Positions 1-11,490 of a stretch of DNA of 64,000 nt are shown piece after piece. The stretch spans positions 292,001 to 356,000 of the forward strand of contig JAKOGI010000528.1 of assembly GCA_029747015.1 (NCBI GenBank). Reading direction: 5' to 3'. The stretch comes from Carnegiea gigantea (lineage: Eukaryota > Streptophyta > Magnoliopsida > Caryophyllales > Cactaceae). Every line of letters starts with the position of its first letter. Position 1 is the first letter of the stretch. The notes beneath the pieces are model-generated. The model was given only the letters and a program-made list of their open reading frames with translations. It did not search any database and was not told the origin of the DNA. The position numbers and the translations under genes are program-made.

Positions 1-489
1 AAGTCAATAATGTAGTTGATGCCAGTCAAGTTGGATGAGTCGAATTCTGGTAAGACTAACCTCTAGGATAATGATATACTTGCACATTGAGTTTCAAAGT
101 TTTGATGCATTATGGGGTGAAAGTTGGTGTTTGGATGCCATTCGAGGGGATAAAGAATCTTGAAATGCAGATGATGCCTGTGTATAGACTGATACTAGAG
201 TTACAGGGGTGATATGGTTGATTCAATTGTGTACAGTTTACCCCGTTGTATATATATTGTGTTTTGATCATTTTATTTTTTGATTTTTATTTTTGATTTT
301 ATTTTTTTTTGAGATTTTGTGGGTATGTCTTCTAAAACCTTCACGAGATCTCACTAGTCCACTTGAAGGAACCAAGGGATTTAAAGGTCTTACTACATAT
401 GTTAAATACAACCGTGATTTCTACGAAAGTAAGTTAGGTTCGTAGTTTAGTTTTTATTTTATTGTGCTCGAGGACGAGCAAAAGGTAGG
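1..489 (+). mobile_element. 3' internal end of a Tat/Athila-like LTR retrotransposon (partial)
   Basis: Noncoding internal sequence that runs into the LTR at about 490. Positions 340-470 match, on the opposite strand, the 3' internal end of the complete element at 57610-62957 (about 58985-59125). The shared parts are the CTCACGAGA...CTCACTAGTCCACTTG stretch and the GCTCGAGGACGAGCAAAA motif before the polypurine tract. The element therefore points to the right and its 5' part is off the window. No coding remains here. Confidence 0.75.
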
Positions 490-1812
490 TGTGGAGATTT
501 GACCTGATTTTGGCTCTTATTTGATCCCTTTCTTTCACTGTTTTATGTCAAATCCAAATAAGAAAGGCTCAAATTACCTTCTTTTGATTTATATTGTGCT
601 TATAATGTGTTTTGCTTTACTTTCAGGAGAAATCCTCAGGTTTTGATAGAAATGAAGGCTTTGGCAATGAATTGAAGGAAGAATAGAGGTCCAACGGAGC
701 TCCAAACATCAAAGGAAGCAAAGTTGATAGAAACAGCAGTGCTCACGGCCATACAGTAGGAAGAACGACCGTGTTGTTTTGCCAGAAAGGTGGCACAGGG
801 TGCCCGTGCCACACGGCACAGCCATGCCACCACATTTTTGGGCGCACGGTCGGTCGTGCGCCGGGACATAGCCGTGCGTCCCTCTTTCCGTGCGACCTAG
901 TTTCCTTCAGCCTTTATAAGCAGCACGACTCTTCTTTCTTGGGGAAGCCTTTTTGCTGGGTTATTTTGAGGGCCAACTAGGGTTTAGCTTAGCCTCGAAT
1001 AAACCCCTCTAAGCGGAGATTAGATAAGGGAGTTCTTGTATATGTTGTAGAAGATTCTGGATTCACAATTGAAGACTAAGTTCTTCTTCTCCCACTCTCT
1101 TTATTTTCATGCTTTTTAATTTATTTGCTAGTTCAATAGATTATTGTTTTGCTTTGATTTCAATATTTGTTTGTGAATTAAAGTCTTAATCTTTGGTTGT
1201 GATTAGTTCTATAGATGGCTAATTGATTCTTGTTTAGGCCTTAACCTAACTTGTTTATGCTAGAATTTAGGATTTTCTCTCATGTCCGCCAAGTGTTTTA
1301 TGAAATGCTTGAAATAGCTTTCACCCGTATTTTAGGACAATTGACTTGTGCTAAAATGTGAGGTCAATTGTCTAGTGCGGGATGAGGGAATAAATAGCAT
1401 TTGACATGAAAATAGTTTGGGTCCTAATTAGATCCAGGGTTGCTACTTTTGTAATTTAATTGGGCTAACACCATGAAAATAGATGGTTAGAACACTTAAA
1501 CTAGCCTTTAACCCTTAAGAGAGGGCTTAGGTGAGCTTTGATGGTGCAACTGATCAAGTTTGAATCCTAGCATAACTTAGAAGGTTAAGGTTTGACTTGA
1601 TTAGTTGGTTTATCTCAGGTTTAATCACAATCGAAGTCTTTTGTTTGCTTTAGTAGTTCAATTCTATTTTCTATCCCCCTTTTGTTTTGCCTAGCTTGAT
1701 ATGCTTAAGTTAGTTCTGGTACTTGGTGACACAACTCTCTGCGTACAACACCCCGATTACTCAACGATGCACCTCGCATTTGAGGTTTATAAATATTAAA
1801 ACTTTCCTAACA
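490..1812 (+). mobile_element. 3' LTR of Tat/Athila-like element, about 1.3 kb
   Basis: The LTR follows a GCAAAAGGTAGG polypurine tract, begins near TGTGGAGATTTG and ends ACTTTCCTAACA. The 3' half (about 1140-1812) is clearly similar to both LTRs of the minus-strand element at 57610-62957, including the motif around the start of internal transcription and the TTTATAAATATTAAAACTTT end. A GC-rich stretch with repeated GTGCC/GGCAC words lies at 780-895. The TSD cannot be checked because the partner LTR is outside the window. The exact 5' boundary is uncertain by a few bases. Confidence 0.75.
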
Positions 1813-2399
1813 CTGTCCTACCTTCCAAACTCTAGGCCTGCTAATGAGTTGTAAATTCAAACACTTTCATTTTTAATTTAGAATAAAGGGAGTTCTTTTG
1901 ACCATTAAAAAGAATGAAATATTATTACGCCCAATAGGTCACTTAACAACTTATTTTTTCATTGATTCATGTGAAAATAGGAAACTTGTAATATTTCTCA
2001 TTCACAAATCTATATTTGTTTGTAATGCTAACTCTCAGTTTGATCCTAGCACTAATTTTTAAGCAAAAGTGAATATGAGGACACACAAATAAGGAGCTTA
2101 AGAAAGTACCCGAGCACTATTTTCCATCATTCAAATATGAACTTCAATTCATCATTCAATATATGTAGTTTACATTTTAATAGGAAACTCCTCCAAACTG
2201 CCAAGAGAGCCTTTTTTGTGCAAACTGCTAAGAGAACCTAAACATTATGAATTCTTCTATAAAGAATGTTATGCACCACTTCTACAAAACAAGCTAAAAT
2301 TGGTCATCTGTATATTTGTATATCGAATGATATAATCTCACCTAAGATAAACTTTAACAATATAACTCAGGGAGACAACACATTGAAGATTGACGTTAT
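1813..2399. other. AT-rich spacer, nothing recognised
   Basis: No gene, RNA or clear element end is visible. The end of this stretch may contain unrecognisable 5' remains of the Copia element that becomes readable near 2400. Confidence 0.4.
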
Positions 2400-2994
2400 C
2401 CTACCCTCATTTGCTGCTTATATCTTGCCCTCATATGATCATCTAAGAGTCTTTGGAAGCATATGTTATGCTCAAAATCGTTTGAAAGGTCATGGCAAAT
2501 TTGCTTCAAGGAGTCGAAGGTACGTCTTTGTGGGATACCTCTATAGAAAGAAAGCATGGAATTGTATTATCTGGAAACAAATGAATATTTCGAGAGTAGA
2601 GAAGTTGTATTTTATGAAGAAGTATTCCTTTTCAAGGATGAATGCCCTCGGACACCAACAAAGAAAATGAAGGTTTTTATCTAGGCAAGGATCTCAATCC
2701 TGGGCTTGTGGATTTTCATCCTAAAACTCAAGAAGATGATTCAGCTCAGCACAAGACATCATCAACCGAACCTACAGCCACGGTTGCTAGACTAGGTCAT
2801 GAGCCTCATTCTAGGCCTGACCCAAAAACTGCTATTGTCAAGGCCCCATCTGGGACTGAACTAGGGTGCCGAGCCCAATACTACCCCCACAGAAATGAGT
2901 CACGAGCCCACTTTCGAATGTCATGGGTTGATAATTTCACTCAAACTCAAGCGCGTGTGGTGCTAGCAAACTCACTTGGAACCCTTCCTTAGTT
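2400..2994 (+). pseudogene. Copia pol remnant: integrase C-terminal part and linker
   Basis: The frame reads the typical Copia integrase C-terminal block: YDHLRVFGSICYAQN, then KFASRSRRYVFVGY and VEKLYFMKKYSF. A low-complexity linker rich in P, T and H follows and ends with a stop just before the inserted Reina-like LTR. Gag, protease and the integrase core are missing upstream, so the element is 5'-truncated or decayed beyond recognition. Further segments of the same Copia lie at 4107-4349, 5530-6405 and 9528-10166. Confidence 0.8.
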
Positions 2995-3362
2995 TGCTAG
3001 TAAATCTTAATAGTTGTTTAACTTCGACGTAAAAAGCTAAGCAAGCACACACACACACACACTCTCAAGAGAACTTAAAGAGAGAGAGAGAGAGAGAGTT
3101 TGAGAGAATGATTTGTATTGCACTTGGAATGTTTGGTGTACAAATGAGTTCGGGGTATATATACACATTCACCTCTTAGTGGACAGTGGAGATCTATTTG
3201 ATCTCACGACTAATATTGTACATCCAGAATATTTTATACAAATATCTAGAATTCTACACAAGTGTGGAACTGTGTGAAACCCTCTGGAACCTTCTAGAAG
3301 ATATCTAGAGGTATCTAGAGAAATCCAGGGTATTCTAAAGTATTCTAAAGCAGTTCATGACA
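2995..3362 (-). mobile_element. 3' LTR of Reina-like chromovirus (368 bp)
   Basis: On the minus strand the LTR begins TGTCATGAACTG directly after a GGTGGGGGAGGA polypurine tract and ends TTTACTAGCA. It carries (AC)n at about 3045-3061 and (GA)n at about 3079-3099. The 5' half of the parent element is missing, so no TSD can be paired. Confidence 0.7.
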
Positions 3363-3770
3363 TCCTCCCCCACCTAATCCAACGACGTCCTCATTGCCTT
3401 CTTGTTCTCGAACACTTGTATTTGCTCCTTGAATTACCATAAAAGTTGGACTGGCTCCCAGCTAGCCTTACTTTCAGATAGTCCCTTTCGCTTAACAAGG
3501 AGTTCATGTGTCGGTAGGTAGTTGCGATAAGAATTTCTTCCACTTCCTTGTCACGTTGGACTTTCATGCCCATCAGTGCCCATTGTAAGATGCCCTAACT
3601 CAGATCCCCCTGATCTCCATAATACAACTTGAATAGGCTCAAATGAAAGATGAGATGATACTTGATCTTTGGAAGCAACTCCACCTTATAAGCTTGTGCC
3701 CCCACCTTTTTAAGGATGAGGAAATGACCCTGGAATCCCCGCATGAGGCCTCGATGGCGGCCGCTTAACC
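3363..3770 (-). pseudogene. Chromovirus pol C-terminus with chromodomain (Reina-like), remnant
   Basis: The minus-strand frames read VGAQAYKVELLPKIK and FHLSLFKLYYGD, the conserved segment after integrase in plant chromoviruses. A stop follows, then VQRDKEVEEILIAT, the start of a chromodomain that would bind histone tails. The end reads toward the typical RTSLDWVGENV tail but is frameshifted. The fragment ends abruptly at about 3770 against the TRIM, so RT, RNase H and the integrase core are lost. A Reina-clade identity is an inference from this tail and the short LTR. Confidence 0.75.
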
Positions 3771-4106
3771 TTACATAATTGCATATACTCTCTCCCCAAA
3801 AGGCCCGTCTGATGGGGTGTGTAGCATCATCATTTATATGTCCAGGACACTGTCATCACTTATCTGTGACATTCTCCCCCACCAATCCTATGACGCCCTC
3901 ATCACAAATAGGGCCCCCTACCTAGCACATTCTGTCGAAGCGCTTGATGAGACATCGGAGTCAAGTTTGGGTTGGCTCTAATACCACTTGTCACAGAGTC
4001 ATTACTCTCTTCCCAAAAGGGCAGTCTAATGCGGTATGCAGTGCCACCGCTTATAAGCCCAGGGCCCTCCCACCACTTATCTAATGTGAGAATCTTATCC
4101 ATGACA
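3771..4106 (-). mobile_element. TRIM (terminal-repeat retrotransposon in miniature)
   Basis: Two short diverged direct repeats occur: 5' LTR 3989-4106 (118 bp, TGTCATGG...CTGTGACA) and 3' LTR about 3771-3871 (TGTCACAG...). Directly after the 5' LTR lies AGTGGTATTAGAGCC, close to the initiator-Met tRNA primer-binding site TGGTATCAGAGC. Directly before the 3' LTR lies GGTGGGGGAGAA, a polypurine tract. The internal region is only about 117 bp and noncoding. The outer end of the 3' LTR is blurred and I found no TSD, so part of that end may be lost. Confidence 0.65.
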
Positions 4107-4349
4107 CAAAGCAACGCCAAGTCCTGCAATTCCGAGTGATAGGCCCGTTGCTGAAGAAATTGGGCCTAGCCAAGCCCAGCGAGTATGAAGAGCACCAGTC
4201 CATTTCAATAATTTTTTATGCTACAATGCCCAATCCATAGACCCCGTCTCCACTACTGCACCGTGCCAAAAGGAATCCTCAGGTATGCATTACCCATTAA
4301 AGAATTATGTCATATTTACAATTTTTTGTCCTTCTCGCCAACAATCTTT
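4107..4349 (+). pseudogene. Copia linker between integrase and reverse transcriptase
   Basis: The plus frame reads a degraded linker ending with words resembling the conserved Copia stretch before RT (SSGMHYPL, then NYVIFTIFCPSRQQSLA). It runs straight into the segment at 5530 if the intervening hAT-like element and one TSD copy are removed: QSLAIIAKIVEPRFYH reads through in frame. Confidence 0.65.
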
Positions 4350-4357
4350 AGCTATTA

Positions 4358-5521
4358 TTAGACCTGACAAAAACTAGCCCGAACCAAGTCCACCCAAAAC
4401 ATTTGGGTTTTGAATACGATTTTATCGATCCAAGCTTGAAATAAACTGAACCTGAAAAACCCATAGATTAGCGGGTTAAACCCGACCCGAACCCAAACTT
4501 GCCTGCTTGACCAAAAATTATATTCTTATTTTTGGATTTTTCTCTAATTTTTCCCTCGTAACAATAATGTAATTCATTATGTCGAATAGGTCAAAGAAAC
4601 ATTATATGACTATTGCATCCTTTTACACATCAAACAATAGTACCATTTCTTCCTCCACTGCATTCGTTTAAAACGACATTGTGCGCAACTTATAAATGGA
4701 AATACTTTCAAAAAATGGGCAGTAAATTGCATGAAATCACTATCTAATATTCAAAAAAATCAATCTAAAAAAGACAAATATCAAAGATGTGTAAATCGTA
4801 CAATTCTATATATAGTGAAACAAATATGTCTAATCATATTTTAAATAAACTACTTTATAATCTAAAATGTTTTAACTAGAACATCATATGTTGTACTTGT
4901 CTAATTTCGTTTTATTGGGTTTCTGTTCTAACTAGTCTTGAACTATGACGCCAGTGTTAGAAAATGGGTCGATCGTGTTTGTGTTGGCATCAGCCCATTA
5001 ATAAAGTATACATGATTGGATATCGATAGGTTAGTTAACAAAAATATCGAATAATTACATAGGTTATTAGCGGGTTAAACCGCTTCAACCTGGTAACATG
5101 CTCTAGACGGGTTGGCTCATAAAGGACCTGACCCGTTATTGACCTTATTTCAATGCATATGTCAACCCACCAAACTCAAAGGGGCCCGCTTGACTCTTTG
5201 CATGCCTATACGTGACATTCATAATCATAATGAAAAGTTTGAATATGTTTAATATTCTTTTCAGAAGTTATGATTACTATACTTTTTATTATTAACTACA
5301 CACAATTTTGAGTAATAAATAATGCAAATTTTTAATTTTTGGCAATAGAAAATAAACTCACAGAAAAGGCATCTCAAAGCCGTTGGCTCGACTGAAGCCT
5401 ATAAAACCGAAATACACCAGCCCGTATTTTATCCAAACTCGAAATACACCCGACCTATATTTTATTTGAACCCAAATACACCCGACTCATATTTTATCCG
5501 CTTGCCTGAACTGATAGGCTT
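4358..5521. mobile_element. Non-autonomous hAT-like element, 1164 bp
   Basis: It sits in the Copia linker between an imperfect 8-bp duplication: AGCTATTA (4350-4357) and AGCTACTA (5522-5529). The left end reads TTAGACCTGACA and the right end, reversed, AAGCCTATCAG, weakly similar termini. Both ends are rich in CCCGACC/GGGTTT words, common in plant non-autonomous hAT elements. No transposase coding. The best support is that removal restores the Copia frame; the exact termini and superfamily are less sure. Confidence 0.6.
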
Positions 5522-5529
5522 AGCTACTA

Positions 5530-6405
5530 TTGCTAAAATTGTGGAACCTAGATTTTATCATGAAGCAGTATAGAATGCATGGTGCAAGAAAGCTATGGAA
5601 GAAGAAATAAATGCCATAGGGAAAAATGGTACTTGGGTTATTGAAAGTCTCCTACCAGGCAATAAGCCAAACAGGTACAAGTAGGTTGGGATAATCATCA
5701 TGATGAAGGATTCGGCTGTAATGAGACTTTTGCACTAGTCACAAAGATGACAAGCATTCAATGTTTTTTAGTAGTGGCAGTTGCAAAAGGTTGGGAATTG
5801 CATTAGTTAGATGTCAACAATGCTTTCTTACACTGGGGATCTTGAAGAAGATGTTTATATGAAATTGCCTTTGGGATTCAAGTGCAAAGATGAGAACAAA
5901 GTTTACCAGATGAGAACAAAGTTTGCCGGCTTCCAAAATTCCACTGTAGGCTTTGTTAAGCTCCAGAAAATGGTTCGCTAAGCTCTCCTCAAAACTCTGT
6001 GAGTATGGATTTATTCAATCCTATGCGGATTACTTATTATTCACTTATCTTAAGGGTGTAATCTTTATGGCGCTTTCGGTCTATGTTGATGATATTGTGC
6101 TCAATGGCAATAATACTAAAGCCTACAAAAAATTCAAAGCCTGTTTAAACTCTTGTTTCAGTACTAAGGACTTAGGGCCACTAAAGTATATCTTGGTTAT
6201 TGAAGTCGCATGTGGACCATAAGGCTTATTCCTATGGCAGCAAAAATATGCATTAGAGATTATCGATGAATGTGGCCTTCTGGGAGCCAAACCCGTTGAG
6301 ATTCCCATGGAATAACAACATAAACTTGCTTTGGCATCAAGACGTCTCTTAGCAGATCCAAGCAGATATCGCAGACTCATTGGCAGATTGATATATCTCA
6401 CTATC
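5530..6405 (+). pseudogene. Copia reverse transcriptase, broken
   Basis: The plus frames read the start of Copia RT (KKAMEEEINAIGKNGTWV), then ETFALVTKMTSIQCF and DVNNAFLH, and after frameshifts SVYVDDIVLNGN with the catalytic YVDD at about 6082-6093. STKDLGPLKYIL and SRYRRLIGRLIYLTI follow. There are several in-frame stops and at least two frameshifts, so it is not functional. The reading stops at the inserted solo LTR (6406) and resumes at 9528. Confidence 0.85.
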
Positions 6406-9140
6406 TCTAACACCACTACCCTAACTTAGTGATTACTTAAATTTTGAAATGAAACGTACAGCGTTTCGTCTAAAAACTGACCATAACTTAGGCTGAAAGC
6501 CTTACATTAGGTGCAATAATAAAAACATAAAAGACATATCCAAGCCAACTCGACGGCTATATACCAGAGACCACAACTCTACGGGGCACACACCCAGTGT
6601 ACACCAAGCATACAGCTCAATAAAAGAAAGAAAGAAAGAGATATAAAAGATATAACTCAATGGATCATACATCCAAAACACTGGGGTTTACATGCCAACG
6701 GTAACTAACTCCAACCAAACAAACGACTTACTATTCTGATGGTAGGCTCACACGTCCATTCAGAGCTACTCCTATTCAATATGCAATACATGAACCAATG
6801 TATTTCACTTACATATGTTTAGGAATCTACGAATACATCTCATTACACTATTCAATTCATGAATATGTGATTATATACACATAACTCCTTTTTTCAAAGC
6901 AAAAAAGGAGGGTTCGACTTGGCTTACTTGACCCGACTTCTACCTGTCTTTTCAAGAACCTGGGGGAAAAGGGAAATAGAGGGGAAATGAGCTATCACAC
7001 GCTCAGTGAATGATTCTCAACCTTAAGAAAACAAAACAATTACATACGATACTTTAAGTAGCATTCACACATAAATTGATATTTAACACCGTATATTAAC
7101 ATACAGAGCCACCCATATCCATTAACATCATAAGAATCCCCTGACTTCATAAGGCATCTCTTCCCCTCCTAAGTTCAATGAACGAAAGTCTTTGCGCTGC
7201 CTAACCTACAACCGTTATATCTTAGCAATGACAGTCACATGCGGCACTTACTCAATATCGCATAATAGGCATACATGACCCAATAGCAAGTTGACTTATG
7301 CTAAGTCCTAGACATTGAGGATAGCAAACCGTTCGATTCACAGTTAACACTTAACATCAAAAGGATTAATGCAAAGTTGCCAACTTGAGTTCTTTAGCAA
7401 GAAAACAGAATTTAATGCCTAAAGACAAGAACCTTCATTTGAACTGAAGTAGGCACTCACAAAAACAATCTCTATTTAGAAGAAAGTCATTTGGAATTCA
7501 ACAAAAGGCTCTTTTGAATAGTACAAGCACTTTTCCAAATATTTACGCCAGCATAGTCCTCAAACGATGACTTTTCAACTCATAATAAGTAAGAATTGCT
7601 TTCTGCATCTTTTAGCGTAATGAAATTAAAAATGCTTTTAAAACACTATTTGGGGTCAAAACCCATAGAAATTCACAGCACTTCACTTAAGGAATTAAAA
7701 TTAATTCTCTTGGCCGCTAGTCATTAGTTCGTTCTCAATATGGATGGGATGCATACCCGTCAGACACCTAGGCTCCGAGACACACTAATGTTTGTAATGC
7801 ACTTTCCCTTCGTCAGGGTAACATTAACCTGCAATGCAAAGGTTAATTTCTAGAAACTCAGCGCGCATCGGAAATCCCTTAGCCTAGAACGCATAGGCCG
7901 CACAATTCTTCGGAACTCGACTATAATGCAAGCCCTTCTATTAATATCATTGTCTCAACAACAAAGTATTTCACATAAACATAACTTTCACAAGCACAAT
8001 CCCTTGTTAAAACTTTAGTCACTCGTTTTGGAAAACACGCTTATAAATGGATTAACGGCCAAGTAAACTTCCAGTTTCACATAAAAGGGTTATTAAAATT
8101 GGCTTCAGAAGCTATTAGTTTACAACATACCCATAAGTAGTTTCACTTAAAAGAACTCTGCAGTTTGGTTTTGCAAATCAGCCACATGCTTTGCATTTGG
8201 TGAATTCATTTCCAATTGCACTAATGAAGCATTTAAAACCAACTCGCAATCTTAAAATGACACATTACCATTTCAAGTTTTCTATTTCAATGATCTAACT
8301 CGTTGGAGAATTCAGCTATATCGTTCAACGGCTTAAATCTTGTCCCTAACACAGGTGCTACAATAACTAAAGCATGGAACACAAACCAACAAGCAAGAGA
8401 GGTTCATTTAGGGCGTATTAGGACAAGTTAAGTGGCCACATAGTTCATGAATCTGGTTCACTATCAAACCAACTCATGAGCCATTCATTCGATTCTCAGC
8501 CTTTTTTGATTCACTCTAAAGCTACAAGGTTTGCATGCATCGACAGTTAACAATGATAACGAATCTAATGGCCAGCATATTACTACGAGTCCCGTCAACT
8601 AGCAAGATTGACACAATATTACAATCTAACTGGATTTCACACAATCCGAACTCCCTCCTCTCAGCACAGTCCACAAGAATCTTAGAAACCACTCAATTTC
8701 TAACTCAAATCATTGTAATTAGCCAACAATCTGCCTACTACCTCTGACTGTCACCCACTCAAATTCATCCCCATATTCAAATCAACTCATTACATAAAAT
8801 GATAAAACTTTGCAAAATTAATAGTAGATTAAGAAATCAAGAATCACCCACCTGAATTCCGAGCTTAATGGATCCAATTTAGGGGTTGGTTTAGGCTGGC
8901 TCAAAATGGGTTTAGTTTGTTCCTTTGCTTCCCCACCCTTTACCATTGCTTCACTACCGAACCACTGCCATCGAACCGCGGAATAGCCGCCGGGACAACC
9001 CTTGCGACCACTCCCTCTCTCTGTACGTGTCTGATAGGGTAGAATAAGAAGGAATAGGAGCAAGAGCTCCCTTTTCTCACCGCCGGAGCACCACGCCCAG
9101 GCCTCCACCGCCATGACAACTTGCCTCCTCCACCGCCGTT

Positions 9141-9188
<48 letters not shown>

Positions 9189-9522
9189 AGTGGTCACAGG
9201 GTGCTACAAAGAAGGAGCAGAACACCCCCCTCTTCTGTCAGTCACGAAGAACAGGGGCTTTAGCCCCCTTCTTTATTTTCCTTTTCTTTCTACCTATTAA
9301 ACTAAAAATGAGTTTGGATCCAAATAATCTAACCCCAATGATCTCACCGTAAATATCTCAATCCAACTTGTCAATCTCGCATAATTACGCCTCAACCTAA
9401 TTTTGAACTAAACCCACTAATTACAAGAAATCAAGCAATAAATCGTGAAAATTTATGAAATTACTACACATAAATTATTAATCGAAACAGATAACTCAAA
9501 ATTAAAAACTTGGATTGTTACA
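6406..9522 (-). mobile_element. Solo LTR, 3.1 kb, Tekay/Del-type Gypsy, inserted in Copia
   Basis: Flanked by the 5-bp TSD CTATC (6401-6405 and 9523-9527). On the minus strand it starts TGTAACAATCC and ends GGTGTTAGA, where the last CA has become GA. No internal region or second LTR is present, so it is a solo LTR left by unequal recombination. Joining the flanks gives the Copia frame RLIYLTITRLDLTYAV without a break. Family placement rests on the large size and the TGTAACA/TGTTACA-type ends. It contains a (CT)n tract at about 9147-9184. No real gene inside. Confidence 0.88.
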
Positions 9523-9527
9523 CTATC

Positions 9528-10166
9528 ACTAGGCTTGATCTCACTTATGCAGTTCATATTCTATCACAATTTATGCGAACCGCAAGGGAGGACCATATGG
9601 ATGCTACCAGGCGAGTGCTTCACTACTTGAAAAGAACTGCTGGACAAGGAATTTTGTTACGAGCATATAGTAATCTACAATTTGTGGGATATTATGACTC
9701 AGATTAGGGAGTATGTCCTATATCTCAAATCATTCATTGGCTATTTTGTCATGCTTGGTGGATCACCCATTTCCTGCAGAAGCAAGAAGCAAATTATAAT
9801 ATCTAGGTCTTCACCAAAAGCAGAATATCGACCCATGGCGTTTGCCACAAGCGAATTAGTATGGATAAGATATTTCCTAACATCTCTTGGCATTTTCCCC
9901 TCTCCTATGAAACTATTTTGTGATAGTCAAGCAGGCATATAACACGTAATCCACTATTTCGTGAAAGAACAAAACACATTGAAATTGGTTGCCATTTTAT
10001 TCATGAAAAACTTGAAGTTGGCATACTTACTCTCTCATATGTTGGAACTAAGGAACAACCAGCTGATATCTTCACAAAGGCACTTGGAAAGGCACAGTTT
10101 TAGTTTCTAAAGGGCAAGTTGGGCATTATGCCATTATTGACCTATATGCTCCAACTTAAGGGGTAG
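9528..10166 (+). pseudogene. Copia RNase H and polyprotein C-terminus, broken
   Basis: Continuation of the Copia pol after the solo LTR: DLTYAVHILSQFM, ATRRVLHYLKRT, then shifted frames with SRSSPKAEYRPMA, RTKHIEIGCHFIHEK and EQPADIFTKALGK. It has stops and frameshifts throughout. It ends at an AACTTAAGGGGTAG polypurine tract immediately before the 3' LTR. Confidence 0.85.
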
Positions 10167-10450
10167 TGTTAGGATAAATTTTATCTCTAGATTTTATTTC
10201 AATATTATTTTGTAATTATACACCTTTCCTAGTCTTGGAAGAGTTGTACTATTGCTTAGAGGACACGTTAGGGTTAGCCGAGTAGATTCGCAAGGCCATG
10301 TATGTGTATAAGATAAACTTGTCATATAGAAAATCAATGAGAAGTTACACGGTGAAATTAATACCTTCGGTCAAACGTCTAAGTCTCTTACTTCTCTATC
10401 AACCAATTTATCAAGAACTCTAGAAGCTGATATGGGTTGGAACACAGCCA
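10167..10450 (+). mobile_element. 3' LTR of the nested Copia element (right end approximate)
   Basis: Starts TGTTAGGATAAATTTTATC directly after the polypurine tract. The right boundary is not certain; likely within 10430-10460, where candidate CA ends occur. No matching 5' LTR was found on the left. Confidence 0.6.
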
Positions 10451-11490
10451 GTAGCGTATACGTGGCGCATAACAAATCCCTTGTTTAAGTTAAGACCTAT
10501 GAGTTTATATGAGGGCTAGCTAACAGGTCAGGCCTTTCTCTGACCACATGCAAAGAGGACTTCACTTCGCAAGCTTCATAAAGTTGCAGCCAACAATCAG
10601 CATTTTCAACCAATGGTGGGTGTACTCATCCAGCGACACAAGTATGCATCTGAAATAGAATAGGACCATAGGACAGATAAATCCATTATAAAGCATATCT
10701 ACAAACGTCTTGAGCAATTTGGCCATGCACTCCACGTAGGATATCAATAGACATCTTAATTATAATGAATAAAAAACACAAAGATCAAACAAAATTCAGC
10801 TGTAGTTACAGTTCCATGAGTACAATACTTATAACACAACACGCGAAGTAGACCAACATACAAACAACATTCCATTTCTGCAAGATGGATTGTACATCAG
10901 CGATTAGGTGGAACACAAAATTTACTGGCCTGGAACAAGTTCCTCGGATCCTATGTCAGAATGTCCCCGGGCATTCTGACAATTGCAAGTCAATAGGACA
11001 ATGCAAATTTTGACAAGGATGGGCATAAGATGACAGTAAATTATCTACGATTAAATGCAGCATTCATGACAAATTCTGCCTTTCATTCGCTGACCAATAC
11101 AATTCAGTGGTGTCTCAGCTTCCTTGTACCCCCCCCCCCCCCGAATCCAATGAACCCCTACTCTGATGGGGTTGCGACACAGTGATGGGCAGAGGGGGAG
11201 GGAATGTTCTGGGTTATAGGGTGAGTCCCAATGGGACCCACATCTTACAAGACTCTTCCCATGTTGAAGTAGTCAAGGGCGGCAAATTGCCCAAGCTAGA
11301 CCCAGACCGTTTAGCAGTTGGGGGGACGTCTAATGCTTAGGCTCAATCCTTCAACTACAAAATTAAACTGGCAAAGTACTGCCCTCAACATAGCCCGACC
11401 AGGGGCTTTGCAGCAAAATATTCAGCAAACAAGTCATCCATATTCATGTCCAACCATATCGCTATCCACTTGATTTCAATAAACAATGCT
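10451..11490. other. Intergenic/3'-flanking DNA of the hAT-derived gene
   Basis: No convincing coding. The part next to 11490 is probably the 3' UTR of the minus-strand gene. It holds a C tract near 11131-11144 and a GC-richer block at 11150-11340 without recognisable function. Confidence 0.35.

Noticed and set aside
3771..4106. Cassandra-type TRIM with a 5S rRNA-derived LTR
   Set aside because: The primer site fits, but the LTRs show no 5S promoter boxes.
8818..9352. Reading frames with long RE or SL repeats
   Set aside because: They are translations of the (CT)n microsatellite inside the solo LTR.
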